DNA of 64,000 nucleotides from Desulfovibrio sp. TomC (GTDB lineage: Bacteria > Desulfobacterota > Desulfovibrionia > Desulfovibrionales > Desulfovibrionaceae): the NCBI RefSeq assembly GCF_000801335.2, contig NZ_JSEH01000003.1, positions 1 to 64,000 of the forward strand, in the 5' to 3' direction. The translations under genes were made by a program, and so were the position numbers. How positions within the stretch are numbered: position 1 is the first letter of the stretch; every line of letters starts with the position of its first letter. The notes under the pieces were generated by a model. The model made no database searches and was not told where the DNA came from. It saw only the letters and a list, made by a program, of their open reading frames with translations. Positions 8,362 to 16,753 of this stretch are shown here, in pieces.

Positions 8362-9399
8362 CTATTTCTGGGTGTCGATCTTTACGGCCAGGGCTTTGAG
8401 CTGGTCGATGAGAGACGTGAGTTGGGTCAGATCAATGCCGGCATCCTTTTCAAGTTCCACGTGGACTTTGACGAGAGCCATAAGCGCTTCAAGACATTTG
8501 TCATAGGTCAGTGCAATTTTTTCAAGTTTCTGATTGTAGATTTCGATGATGACGGCATTGAGGCCAACTCTCAGGTGCTTGTTGTTTCGGATAAGCTTGT
8601 CTGTATCGGGCGCGGCGGCAAGGCCGGCAGATGCGCCGATTTCATTGACAAGAGGTTTGAAAGAGAGCGCTCCCTGGCTGGACAGAAGGAGCGTGGCATT
8701 TCGCAACGTGCGGGCATACGCCTTCTGGAGCGAGGTGTACTGCTCCTTTCTTTTGTATTCGGAGAGCAGTTCAATCGCCTGATTCAATTCGGCATGAATT
8801 GCCTTGCTTGCGTCAATGATTTTATTGGCTTGGACAAAACCGACAATTTTCCCACCGGCATAGCGGAAGATATTGGTTAGCTCTGTCGATGGGGAGGGGA
8901 CGCCTATAGCAGCCGCAAGGGGACCAGTGGATGCTGAGAGGCTGTCGAAGGCGGTAATAAATTTTCCACTGGCATCATAGGAGGCCAGCTCTCCCATGGC
9001 GACATAGGATTTTCGAAGATTGACTATCCACGCTGAATACGTACCAAGTACTTTTTGAATCGAAGTTATGGTTGTGAGTATTTCCTTCTCGGTGTTAAAA
9101 TTGTCTGTGCATGCATCGGCATCCTTGTTTTTTATCTCTTGGCAGGCAGAAGCGCGAAAGGCAGCATGAAATAGGGCATACTTGTTGAGATTGTTGAGCT
9201 GGTCATTGGTCAGAATTGTGTTTTCCTGCAGTTGCGTTGCCGCTTCCTGCCCGGCCTGACTCAGTTTGATCGCTGTCGGCAGCGTCTTCTGGGCGCATGC
9301 GCCCAGAGTTAGCAGCAGGAACAGCAGACCTGACGCCAGGACAGGGGTGCAAAGCCGCGATTGTTCTTGGTCACGCCATAGGAATCCAATACTGGTCAT
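8362..9399 (-). CDS. Helical lipoprotein of unknown function
   Basis: 345 residues with a lipoprotein signal: an unusually long N-terminal stretch, a hydrophobic core and lipobox LGAC followed by AQ (Cys about 35). The mature part is almost entirely helical, with charged/Leu repeats and Ala- and Ser-rich segments. No enzyme motif is seen. Starts at ATG 9399 with GGAGG eight bases upstream and an extended -10 promoter just before. First gene of a two-gene operon with the small helical protein. It is AT-rich compared with flanking transporter genes, a sign of horizontal transfer. Confidence 0.75.
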   Translation of the reverse strand: MTSIGFLWRDQEQSRLCTPVLASGLLFLLLTLGACAQKTLPTAIKLSQAGQEAATQLQENTILTNDQLNNLNKYALFHAAFRASACQEIKNKDADACTDNFNTEKEILTTITSIQKVLGTYSAWIVNLRKSYVAMGELASYDASGKFITAFDSLSASTGPLAAAIGVPSPSTELTNIFRYAGGKIVGFVQANKIIDASKAIHAELNQAIELLSEYKRKEQYTSLQKAYARTLRNATLLLSSQGALSFKPLVNEIGASAGLAAAPDTDKLIRNNKHLRVGLNAVIIEIYNQKLEKIALTYDKCLEALMALVKVHVELEKDAGIDLTQLTSLIDQLKALAVKIDTQK

Positions 9400-9431
9400 A
9401 ATGGAACCCTCCGGAAATAAGTTTATGCGAA

Positions 9432-9437
9432 ATTATA
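9432..9437 (-). promoter_or_regulatory. Extended -10 promoter for the lipoprotein operon
   Basis: On the minus strand the sequence reads TGATATAAT, a TGn extension with a perfect -10 hexamer, about 33 bases before the ATG at 9399, in the most AT-rich stretch of this part of the window. No good -35 is seen, which fits an extended -10 promoter. Confidence 0.55.
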
Positions 9438-9495
9438 TCAGCAAAAACTATTAGATATATAGATTTGTCTAATTAATAAGACGTGAGTACCAATC

Positions 9496-9510
9496 TGACA
9501 GAATCTGTCA
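9496..9510. promoter_or_regulatory. Candidate operator palindrome
   Basis: TGACAG-AAT-CTGTCA, a perfect 6-3-6 inverted repeat about 60 bp upstream of the extended -10 of the lipoprotein operon and just beyond the livM stop. The position suits a regulator binding site. The cognate protein is unknown. Confidence 0.35.
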
Positions 9511-9566
9511 ACGGCTTGCGCAGAGGAGATTGGGAAAAACGTGGGAAGGGTGCGAAAGGAAAACGC

Positions 9567-10472
9567 TTATTTTTTCATGCGCCAGTAGCCGGCGAGCAGG
9601 GCCGCGCCGAGCAACAGCCCGTTGACCAGGGTGCGGGCGTCGCCGAGCACCGAAAGCCAGCCCATGGCCGTTTCCAGGACAAGGGCGGCCAGGATCGGCC
9701 GCAGGAGATTGCCCGGACCGCCGATGACGAGAAACAGAAGAGCCTTGAGCGAGAGCTCCAGGTGGAACTGCTCGGGACTGATAAAGCCGGTGTAGTGGCC
9801 GTGGACCACCCCGGCGGCAGCCGAAAGGCCGCCCCCCAGGCCAAAGGACAACGAGCGCACCGAGGCCCGGTCGATGCCGAGGCTGGAAGCGGCCTGGCTG
9901 TCGTCGCGGCAGGCGGCCAGGGCGCGGCCAAGGCGGCTGTCGCGCAGGGTCAAAAAGATGGAGGAGCCGACAGCCAGCAGGCCGGCAAACAGGAAAAAGG
10001 TCAGCTTGTCGCCCCCAAGCTCCCCGATGCCCGGCACGGTCAGCCGGCTGTCGGCCATGAGCCCGGCCGAACCGCCGGTGACGCTTTCCAGGGACAGCAC
10101 CAGATTGGTAAAGACCAGGGAGACGCACAGGGTGGCCATGGCCAGAAAGCCTTCGCCCAGGCGTTCCATGGGACGGCTGAGCATGGCGGCCAACAGGCCC
10201 GTGCCCAGCACCACTGCCGGGACAATCAGCAGGCTGGCCCCGGGAAAGCGGGCATGGAGCAGCACCGAGCCATAGGCCCCAAGCCCGGCAAAGGCCGCCT
10301 GGGCCAGGGAGATCTGGCCGCCAAGGCCAAGGCAGAAATTCAGCGCCAGGACGTTGACCGCCAGAAACAGGTGTTGGTTGACGGCCAGCAGCCGAAAACC
10401 GGGCGTGACAAGGCCGACGGCGGCCAGAGCGGCGAAAAACAGGGCAAGCGAGGTGCGGCGGGATGGGTGCAT
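9567..10472 (-). CDS. livM: Branched-chain amino-acid type ABC permease LivM
   Basis: Inner-membrane permease with about eight to nine hydrophobic segments in 301 residues. The LivM signature region is visible: LALNFCLGLGGQISLAQAAF near residue 50, a GPGNLLRP-like segment, and the cytoplasmic EAA-like loop around residue 210. It begins 3 bp after the livH stop, so the two are translationally coupled. LivG/LivF ATPases do not follow; the next genes on this strand are the unrelated AT-rich pair. The ATPases must be elsewhere if the transporter is functional. Confidence 0.88.
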   Translation of the reverse strand: MHPSRRTSLALFFAALAAVGLVTPGFRLLAVNQHLFLAVNVLALNFCLGLGGQISLAQAAFAGLGAYGSVLLHARFPGASLLIVPAVVLGTGLLAAMLSRPMERLGEGFLAMATLCVSLVFTNLVLSLESVTGGSAGLMADSRLTVPGIGELGGDKLTFFLFAGLLAVGSSIFLTLRDSRLGRALAACRDDSQAASSLGIDRASVRSLSFGLGGGLSAAAGVVHGHYTGFISPEQFHLELSLKALLFLVIGGPGNLLRPILAALVLETAMGWLSVLGDARTLVNGLLLGAALLAGYWRMKK

Positions 10473-10475
10473 GGC

Positions 10476-11342
10476 TTACGGACGCTCGTCGTGCTCTCGC
10501 GGGGCAGCCACGAGCAGGATGATGATCAGCGCATAGATGGCGGTTTCCTTGATTTCGCCGGACAAGGTCAGCACCAGCGTCGCCTCGGCCAGTCCCAGGA
10601 CGAGGCCGCCGGCAAACACCTTGCCAAGGGAGGTGTAGCCGCCAATGGTGGCGGCGGCAAAGCCCTTGAGCCCAAGGCCAAGCCCCATGTCGTAGCGAAG
10701 ACCGGTCTGGGGACCGACGGCCAGGGCGGCCAGGGAGGCCAGCGCGCCGGCCAGGGCAAAGGACAGGGCGTGGCAAAAGACCGTATCGACCCCCTGCAAC
10801 CGCGCACCCACGGCATTTTGGGCCGTGGCCCGAAGAGCCCGGCCCAGACGGGTGCTGTTTAAAAAGACGCCCAGCACCACCATGCAGACCACGGCCAAGA
10901 CCAGGGCCGTGGCCGTATCGCGGCCCAGGAAAAGCGACCCCAGACGCAGATCGGGCATGGGAATGAGGCGCGGCGGCATGAGCGGATTTTTGCCCCAGGC
11001 CAAAATGGCCACGCCCTGGAAGACGAGGCTGGCGGCCACGGTGAGCATGAGCTGGCGCAGCGGCGCGGCCCGCAGGGTCAGGCCCAGGGTGGAGGCAAAA
11101 AGCACCCGGCCCAGGAGATACCCGGCCAGGCTGGCCGCAAAAAGGGCCACAACAGGCGGCAGGTGCATGACGCCGGCCAGACTGGTGATGATAAGCCCGC
11201 CAAGGAGCAGCAACTCGCCCTGGGCGAAGTTGATCAGCCGGCTGGCGGAAAAGATCAGGGAAAAGCCCAGGGCCATGATGCCGTAGACGGCCCCCAGGGC
11301 CAGTCCCGAATTGACGATCTGGGCCAGATACAAGGCAAGCAA
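10476..11342 (-). CDS. livH: Branched-chain amino-acid type ABC permease LivH
   Basis: 288-residue inner-membrane permease. The LivH start NSGLALGAVYGIMALGFSLI and RLINFAQGELL are textbook, and a GVDT...LSFALAGALAS loop is present near residue 200. The start is a TTG at 11342 with GAGG a few bases upstream. An in-frame TAA 24 bases further up rules out a longer form, and another TTG four codons in is the only near alternative. It is followed by livM with a 3-bp gap. Confidence 0.88.
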   Translation of the reverse strand: MLALYLAQIVNSGLALGAVYGIMALGFSLIFSASRLINFAQGELLLLGGLIITSLAGVMHLPPVVALFAASLAGYLLGRVLFASTLGLTLRAAPLRQLMLTVAASLVFQGVAILAWGKNPLMPPRLIPMPDLRLGSLFLGRDTATALVLAVVCMVVLGVFLNSTRLGRALRATAQNAVGARLQGVDTVFCHALSFALAGALASLAALAVGPQTGLRYDMGLGLGLKGFAAATIGGYTSLGKVFAGGLVLGLAEATLVLTLSGEIKETAIYALIIILLVAAPREHDERP

Positions 11343-11377
11343 GGCGACCTCGGCAAACCAGGGTTACAGACGCAAAA

Positions 11378-11411
11378 ACGGGGGGACCGCAGCACGATGC
11401 GGTCCCCCCGT
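11378..11411 (-). terminator. Rho-independent terminator of the FG-GAP gene
   Basis: Perfect 14-bp arms at 11378-11391 and 11398-11411 around a 6-base loop. On the minus strand it is followed by TTTTT, 20 bp beyond the stop of the FG-GAP protein gene and just before livH. A classic intrinsic terminator separating the two transcripts. Confidence 0.88.
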
Positions 11412-11431
11412 CGTGGTGTCAAGGGGTGGGG

Positions 11432-13087
11432 CTACTCGGACTGGTCGATGCCGTACTCGCCGGCCTGGCCCGCACTCGCGGGATCGAGCTTGTAGGCCAG
11501 CACGATGGTGCGGCGGGCGTAGACGCCGGCCGCGCCCGGCCAGGTGGTGAGGCACACCACCAACTCTTTTTGACCGTCGTTGTCGATGTCGGCCAGGGCG
11601 TATCCAGTGATGGTGCCCTTGATGCGCCGGGTCTTCCACAAGAGGTTCATGCCCACGCCGTCCCAGTACAGGGCATGAATTTCACCCTGGGAGAAGGTGC
11701 GGAAGGTCTCGAAGAACTGGGCGGCCAGAGAGATGTTCTTGCTGACCAGCACTTCGTAGCGTTCATCCTTGTCCAGATTGCTGACGATCATGGGCAGCGG
11801 GATGTAGTAGTACGTCCAGAGGTGGTCGCTCTTGGGCTTTTCCATGGGGGCCATGAGCGGGTCGAATTCCAGGCCGACGGCCGAGCCGCAGTACTGTTCT
11901 TCGGTGGCGGCCACGCGCTCGCCCTTGGCCGTATAGACCACGATGCGGTCCTGGTCGTCGTTTATGATGACCTTGTAGCCGCTTTTTTCAGGCACAAAGG
12001 CGAAGTTGAACGGGTTGGCCTTGTTGGGCAGGGGAATGCGGGTGGACAGCTGGGGCTGGCCGCCGGAGAAGATGACGTTGTGCACGCCCTGGACGAAGAT
12101 TTCCTTCGGCTCGCCCTTGGAACCGACCAGCTGGCGGTTGAAGTCCGGCGCGACGGGCACCACGTTGAGGTAGAGCTTGATGTCTTTTTGCGTCTCAACC
12201 AGCTTGTTGCCGTCAAGGCTCAGGATGAACGAACGCGGCTCTTTGAAGTAGCTGGCCGAAACAATAATCTCGGATTTGCCGTCCCCGTTGATGTCTAGGG
12301 TGCTGATGTTGAGCAGCATGATGTTGGGCGGGGTCTGATACTTGGCAATCGGCATCAGCTGGCGGTCTTTGTAGTTGAAGACCTCAACCGAGTTCTGGGC
12401 CAGGATGGCCACTTCGTTTTGCCCGTCGCCGTTGAAGTCGCCGACGGCAATGCCGCGCGAGACAATGGGCATGGACTGGCTGCGCCAGACGCCCGGGGTG
12501 TCGGAGGGGCCGGCGTAGCGGAAGCTCGGGTTGAGATAGCCCTTCTGGTCGCCGTTGGTCTGGTTGACCACGAAATCCGAATTGAGCTGGCTGGAGGGAG
12601 CGCCGCCCTTGCCGGCAGCCGGGGTGGCCGGGCGCTGGAAAATTTCGTTGTTAAGCGTCTGGGCCGTGCGCTCCATGGCCGGGATCAGCTCGGCAATCTT
12701 GGTGTCGAGCGACTTGGGCCATTTCTTGCCGTCGCGCCCCACCACCATGATGTCCACGCTGGCCTGTTCGCCAGAAACCGTCACCGATCCGTAGGCGAGG
12801 TAATCCACGCCAAGGTCGTTGGCCGTCTTTTTGGCTTCGGACTCGGAGGCAGGAGCCTTGGCCAGTTTGTTCCCGGCTTTGGCTTTGTCCATGGGGGCAA
12901 GGTGGCCGGGCCAGTTCATTCGCGATTCGAGCATGCTCTGCACGCCCTGGCCCAGATACTGGTATTTCTCAGGCCCATGGACGGTAAACGGGGCTACGGC
13001 AAACGTCTTGACCTCAGCGGCCAAAGCGGACGCCGGCAGGCACAGCAGGGCCGCAACCAGCAGGACAAGGCGACGGAAAAGCATCAT
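11432..13087 (-). CDS. Secreted FG-GAP/VCBS repeat protein
   Basis: 551 residues with a Sec signal peptide (about 1-22, ending ALAAE). The first ~150 residues form a domain with the pattern VDYLAYGSVTVSG, reminiscent of TolB/CsgG-like N-terminal domains that build a per-genome variable regulator, but I would not assign it. At least three FG-GAP calcium-binding-type repeats follow: VGDFNGDGQNEVAIL, LDINGDGKSEIIVSA and DIDNDGQKELVVCL, implying a beta-propeller. Likely periplasmic or surface. Start at 13087 (two adjacent ATGs) with GGAGG eight bases upstream. Single-gene transcript with its own terminator. Substrate unknown. Confidence 0.8.
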   Translation of the reverse strand: MMLFRRLVLLVAALLCLPASALAAEVKTFAVAPFTVHGPEKYQYLGQGVQSMLESRMNWPGHLAPMDKAKAGNKLAKAPASESEAKKTANDLGVDYLAYGSVTVSGEQASVDIMVVGRDGKKWPKSLDTKIAELIPAMERTAQTLNNEIFQRPATPAAGKGGAPSSQLNSDFVVNQTNGDQKGYLNPSFRYAGPSDTPGVWRSQSMPIVSRGIAVGDFNGDGQNEVAILAQNSVEVFNYKDRQLMPIAKYQTPPNIMLLNISTLDINGDGKSEIIVSASYFKEPRSFILSLDGNKLVETQKDIKLYLNVVPVAPDFNRQLVGSKGEPKEIFVQGVHNVIFSGGQPQLSTRIPLPNKANPFNFAFVPEKSGYKVIINDDQDRIVVYTAKGERVAATEEQYCGSAVGLEFDPLMAPMEKPKSDHLWTYYYIPLPMIVSNLDKDERYEVLVSKNISLAAQFFETFRTFSQGEIHALYWDGVGMNLLWKTRRIKGTITGYALADIDNDGQKELVVCLTTWPGAAGVYARRTIVLAYKLDPASAGQAGEYGIDQSE

Positions 13088-13390
13088 AGGGGGTTCCTCC
13101 GGGTCCATATCGGACCGTGTTGTCCGGGGACGTGGCGTCGGCAGATCGAGCCGGATCGCCGCGAGGCCCTGCATTACTATCAAGCCAGGGGTGTTGCAAG
13201 GCCCGGCAAGCCTCTTTCCTCCGTCCGCGTGTCCGGTCATGTCGTCCGTGACTCCGTCTGGTTACGCCACGTTCCTGCCGCGGCATGCAAAACTTACCAT
13301 AACGTCACAGAACCGCAGCCCCTTCCCCTTGCCTAATCGTTCGGTCAGGGCTACCCCTGCACCCGCCCGAATCCTGGAGGAACTGCGCCT
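13088..13390. other. Divergent intergenic region, nothing firm
   Basis: Space between the divergent FG-GAP and glycosidase genes. It must hold both promoters, but I see no convincing -35/-10 pair, operator or hairpin. A short AT-richer patch around 13285-13305 is the most promoter-like part. Confidence 0.4.
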
Positions 13391-14920
13391 ATGGTTCGCA
13401 GACCGCTGCTGACTCTGACCCTGGCCGTCGTGCTGCTCTCCGGCCTGTCCCCGGCCGCCGGACAGGCCGGGACGCCCGAAACCATTGTCGTTGCCGCCGA
13501 AACAACCCTGCGTCCGACTGATCGCAAGCTCCTCGGCATCAACCTCAACTATCTTTTGGACGACGACGCCAACCGCCCCCCCGGTGCCCGGCCTCTGGCC
13601 CGCGCCCTGTCTGATCTTGGCGTCGGCTCTCTGCGCTACCCCGGCGGGGCCAAATCCGACGTCACCCTCTGGGCCGCGCCGCCCTACCGCAAGCCCAAAC
13701 CCACCCTGGCCCGGCTTGGTCCCGATGAATGGCCCTCCAACGACCGCCGCGTCTACGACCTCGGGGCCAAACAGTATACCGCCACGCCCCTGGACTTTGA
13801 CGCCTTTATCAAGCTGTGCCGCCAGACCGGGGCCGAACCCGTGGTGGTCATCCCCCATGACGCCATGTATCGGCCGGCCAACAACGGGTCCACGGCCCCG
13901 GATATGGCCACACTGCTGCAAAATGCCGTGTCGCTCGTGCGCTACGCCAACATCGAACGCGGCTATGGCGTCAAATATTTCGAAATCGGCAACGAATCCT
14001 ATTTTTACGTCTACGACGGCGGCTCCCGGGCCAAGGACTACGCCCGGGACCTCACCCTGTTTTCCGCCGCCATGAAAGGCGTCGATCCCACTATCAAAAT
14101 CGGGGCCAACGGGCCGGTCGGCGCAACCGATGTCGGCAGTCTCGATAATATGATGGGCGATCAGACGATCTGGTGGCAGGCCGTCTTTGCCGAGGCCGGC
14201 CCCAGCATCGACTTCGTCTCCGTCCACGAATATCCCTGCTACGAGTGGTTCGGCTATGATCCCTACCGCACCCAGCCCGCTCCCATGCTCGGCGTGGGCG
14301 AAGTCGACAAGGCCGCCCGGGCCTACGGCCCCCCGGGACTGGCCGGACGCCTGCGCTACCTGCTGACCGAAATCAACTCAGCCGACTGGTACGGACATCC
14401 CCAAAATCTTGGCTGGAAACACGAGAACACCCTCGGACACGCCCTCGTCCTGCTCGATATGCTCGCCCAGGCCATAAGCGATCCCCGCGTCGTCACGGCC
14501 CAGGTCTGGGCCACCCGCTGGCTCAATAACGTCCAAAATCCCGAACTCTGGGACGCGCTGGACGCCAAAAACGAACCCCTGCCAACCGGCACAGCCATCA
14601 AACTTCTGGCCGACCGCCTCGGCTCGCGCCTCGTCGCCACCACCGACATCCCGGGCGTGCGCACCTTCGCCACCCGAAATGATCGCAAAAAAGAACTCAC
14701 CCTCTTTCTCATCAATAAAGATGCCGCCCGGCAGGCCGCCGTCCGCCTCGACAACGCAAAACCCGGCCAACACGCCTCCCGGGCCGTCTGGTCCGGCCAA
14801 GGCCCCGACGACAAACATCCGCAGCTGCACTGGCAAAACCCCATCCCCATCACGGGCAACGAGTTGCGCCTGGACCTGCCGGCCGTGTCGCTGACCATCG
14901 TCACGGTGCCCCTGGTGTAG
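13391..14920 (+). CDS. Secreted alpha-L-arabinofuranosidase-like glycoside hydrolase
   Basis: 509 residues with a Sec signal peptide (about 1-26). The fold is a GH-A clan barrel: LGINLNYLLDDD at the start, LRYPGG, then FEIGNES with the acid/base glutamate, HEYPCYEWFG, and LLTEINSADW with the nucleophile glutamate, then a C-terminal beta domain. The order matches GH51/GH79-type arabinofuranosidases. It would act outside the cytoplasm on a polysaccharide or glycoconjugate. No transporter or other polysaccharide genes sit beside it apart from fcl, which makes a role in the cell's own exopolysaccharide at least possible. GGAGG lies ten bases before the ATG. Confidence 0.75.
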   Translation: MVRRPLLTLTLAVVLLSGLSPAAGQAGTPETIVVAAETTLRPTDRKLLGINLNYLLDDDANRPPGARPLARALSDLGVGSLRYPGGAKSDVTLWAAPPYRKPKPTLARLGPDEWPSNDRRVYDLGAKQYTATPLDFDAFIKLCRQTGAEPVVVIPHDAMYRPANNGSTAPDMATLLQNAVSLVRYANIERGYGVKYFEIGNESYFYVYDGGSRAKDYARDLTLFSAAMKGVDPTIKIGANGPVGATDVGSLDNMMGDQTIWWQAVFAEAGPSIDFVSVHEYPCYEWFGYDPYRTQPAPMLGVGEVDKAARAYGPPGLAGRLRYLLTEINSADWYGHPQNLGWKHENTLGHALVLLDMLAQAISDPRVVTAQVWATRWLNNVQNPELWDALDAKNEPLPTGTAIKLLADRLGSRLVATTDIPGVRTFATRNDRKKELTLFLINKDAARQAAVRLDNAKPGQHASRAVWSGQGPDDKHPQLHWQNPIPITGNELRLDLPAVSLTIVTVPLV

Positions 14921-15005
14921 GCAGGCGGGTGAGTCGGTGCCTGGGAAGGAGGGGGGGTGGAGAAGGCCAGGGTCAGGGTGAGGGTGAGGGGAAGGCGAAG
15001 AGAAT

Positions 15006-15264
15006 CGGGGCCTTGCCCCGAACCCCACCGGGGGGATGATCCCCCCGGACCCCTGCGATGGGGGGGAAGCGGGTGGGGTGCTGTGCGGGCGTGAGAGAAT
15101 GGGGTCTGGGATTTGGCTGGCGGTTCCGGCCGGAAGCCGCCTGGAACCGCCAGCCAAATCCCAGACCCCAACTCGCCAGCGTCCGGGCCGGTTTGACGCG
15201 ATCAAAGCCTCACGCCAAATCGGCCCGGACGCATTTCTGAAAGATGGCCCCAATTCCAACAAAA
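15006..15264 (-). repeat. Composite palindromic intergenic element, copy 1
   Basis: Fills most of the 409 bp between the glycosidase and fcl. In order from the glycosidase: a small CGGGGC hairpin (15006-15020); the 3'-end palindrome core (15028-15048, then ACCCCTGC); a G-rich spacer; a long near-perfect hairpin whose arms contain GGTTCCGG and GGAACC; a second hairpin beginning GCGTCCGGGCCGG and ending CCGGCCCGGACGC in sense; then GGCCCCAATTCCAAC. The same succession, inverted, occurs at 59384-59755, where an extra block of about 100 bp lies before the last segment. No open frame is conserved between the copies. Confidence 0.8.
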
Positions 15265-15304
15265 GTCCCTTACCCCGTCCACGCCATGCGCCCCCATCCG
15301 GGGA

Positions 15305-15323
15305 GCCGGGGCAGCGCCCCGGG
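15305..15323 (-). terminator. Hairpin after fcl
   Basis: CCGGGGC-AGC-GCCCCGG stem-loop directly beyond the fcl stop on the minus strand. There is no T-run; termination or mRNA 3'-end protection is inferred from position only. Confidence 0.45.
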
Positions 15324-15329
15324 TATTCA

Positions 15330-16289
15330 TTAAGCCATTCGGGCGGATTCGATATTGTCCAGGAACCACTGGTAGGTCTGGCGGAGGCCTTCTTCGAGGG
15401 AGAGGGTGGGTTGCCAGCCGAGCGTTCTGAGGCGGCTGACGTCGAGGGCTTTTCGGGGGGTGCCGTCGGGATGGCTGGGGTCAAAGACGATGGAGCCGGC
15501 AAAACCGGTGGTCTTGGCCATGAGGGCGGCCAACCCGGCGATGGTGATTTCTTCGCCGGAGCCGATATTGATGATTTCCGCGTCGTCGTAGCGGGCGTAG
15601 CAGGCGAGACAGGCCCGGGCCATGTCGTCCACGTGGAGGAATTCACGCAGGGCGTTGCCGGTGCCCCAGACGGTGACGGAAGCGTCGCCGCGCAGTTTGG
15701 CTTCGTGAAAACGGCGCATGAGTCCGGGGATGACGTGGGAATTGACGGGTGTGAAGTTGTCGCCAGGGCCATAGAGGTTGGTGGGCATGAGGCTTATGGC
15801 CGAGAAGCCGTACTGGCGGCGGTAGGCCTGGCACATTTTGATGCCGGCGATTTTGGCGATGGCGTACCACTGGTTGGTTTCTTCCAGGGGGCCGGTGAGG
15901 AGGTCCTTTTCCTGCATGGGTTGCGGGGCGAATTTGGGATAGATGCAGGAGGAGCCGAGGAAGACGAGCTTTTCGACGCCGGCGTTGCGGGCGGCGTCGA
16001 TGACATTGGTCTGGATGAGGAGATTGTCCCGGATGAAGTCGGCCGGATAGGTGTCGTTGGCGTGGATGCCGCCGACTTTGGCGGCGGCCAGGAACACGGC
16101 GGCGGGCCGGGTGGCCTGGAAAAATTCGCGGACAGCGGCCTGATTGGTCAGGTCGAGTTCGCTGTGGGTGCGGGTGAGGACGGCGTGTCCCTGGCTGGCG
16201 AGGGCGCGCAGGATGGCTGCGCCGACAAGGCCCCGGTGTCCGGCGATATAGATGGGACCGTTTACGCTGACGGTTTCGGGAGTATTCAT
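15330..16289 (-). CDS. fcl: GDP-L-fucose synthase
   Basis: NADPH-dependent 3,5-epimerase/4-reductase that converts GDP-4-keto-6-deoxy-mannose to GDP-L-fucose for surface polysaccharides. The 319-residue SDR protein shows [10 protein letters not shown] (nucleotide loop), [19 protein letters not shown] with the catalytic Ser, and the YAIAKIAG Tyr-x3-Lys pair. NLYGPGDNF and REFLHVDD are further family marks. ATG 16289 gives the normal N-terminus; 16307 is an alternative. Neither has a strong ribosome site. The partner GDP-mannose dehydratase (gmd) is not in the window. Confidence 0.93.
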   Translation of the reverse strand: MNTPETVSVNGPIYIAGHRGLVGAAILRALASQGHAVLTRTHSELDLTNQAAVREFFQATRPAAVFLAAAKVGGIHANDTYPADFIRDNLLIQTNVIDAARNAGVEKLVFLGSSCIYPKFAPQPMQEKDLLTGPLEETNQWYAIAKIAGIKMCQAYRRQYGFSAISLMPTNLYGPGDNFTPVNSHVIPGLMRRFHEAKLRGDASVTVWGTGNALREFLHVDDMARACLACYARYDDAEIINIGSGEEITIAGLAALMAKTTGFAGSIVFDPSHPDGTPRKALDVSRLRTLGWQPTLSLEEGLRQTYQWFLDNIESARMA

Positions 16290-16408
16290 GGCGTGGTTCC
16301 GTAGCATGGCCCGGCCGGGCTGCCTAGTGGGGCGTCCTTTGCGGCCGCGGCGGGCATTTGAAAAAAAAGGACGTCTGGCGCATGCGCTGGAGATGCCTTG
16401 CCGTTGCC

Positions 16409-16753
16409 TCAGGTTTTTGGCGGCTGTCCTGGGAGCAGCGGGGCCAGGGCCAGGGCCAGGCGCTCTCCGGCGGCTTTGGCGGCGGCCAGATCGTCTTGAC
16501 CGGCCATATCGGTGGCCTGTTGGGCGGTCTGCGCCAGTTCGGGCAGGCCGAGGTTCAAGAGGTTGCCCTTGAGGCCGTGGGCGGCGTCGGCGCAGGCGGC
16601 GGCGTTTTGCGCGTCGGCGGCGCGGGCCAGGCGGGCCAGGCCGGCGTCAAGGACGGTTGCGGCCACGGCCAGGGCTTCCTCGGCCTCGTCCCGGGTGAGC
16701 TGGTGGTCCTCGCGGAGGAAGGCCAGGGCGCGTTGTCTGGCATTGCCGGTCAT
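16409..16753 (-). CDS. Hpt (histidine phosphotransfer) protein
   Basis: 114 residues, all helical. The phospho-accepting histidine is in [13 protein letters not shown] (about residue 59). It starts with a 4-bp overlap with the stop of the hybrid kinase gene, so it is almost certainly the phosphorelay partner of that kinase's receiver domain. No DNA-binding or enzymatic output domain follows; the next phosphoacceptor must be encoded elsewhere. Confidence 0.88.
   Translation of the reverse strand: MTGNARQRALAFLREDHQLTRDEAEEALAVAATVLDAGLARLARAADAQNAAACADAAHGLKGNLLNLGLPELAQTAQQATDMAGQDDLAAAKAAGERLALALAPLLPGQPPKT

Noticed and set aside
8002-9510. Prophage or toxin-antitoxin module
   Set aside because: No integrase, phage gene, antitoxin DNA-binding domain or toxin fold is visible; the lipoprotein signal argues against a classic toxin-antitoxin pair.
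9483-10862. 459-codon open frame on the plus strand
   Set aside because: Antisense to livM/livH; Gln/Gly/Ala-rich composition typical of the mirror of a GC-rich membrane protein gene, no ribosome site, no family.
14921-15329. Coding frames in the composite element (up to several hundred codons read through from neighbours)
   Set aside because: The two copies do not preserve any frame, and changes are compensatory in hairpin arms, not silent in codons.
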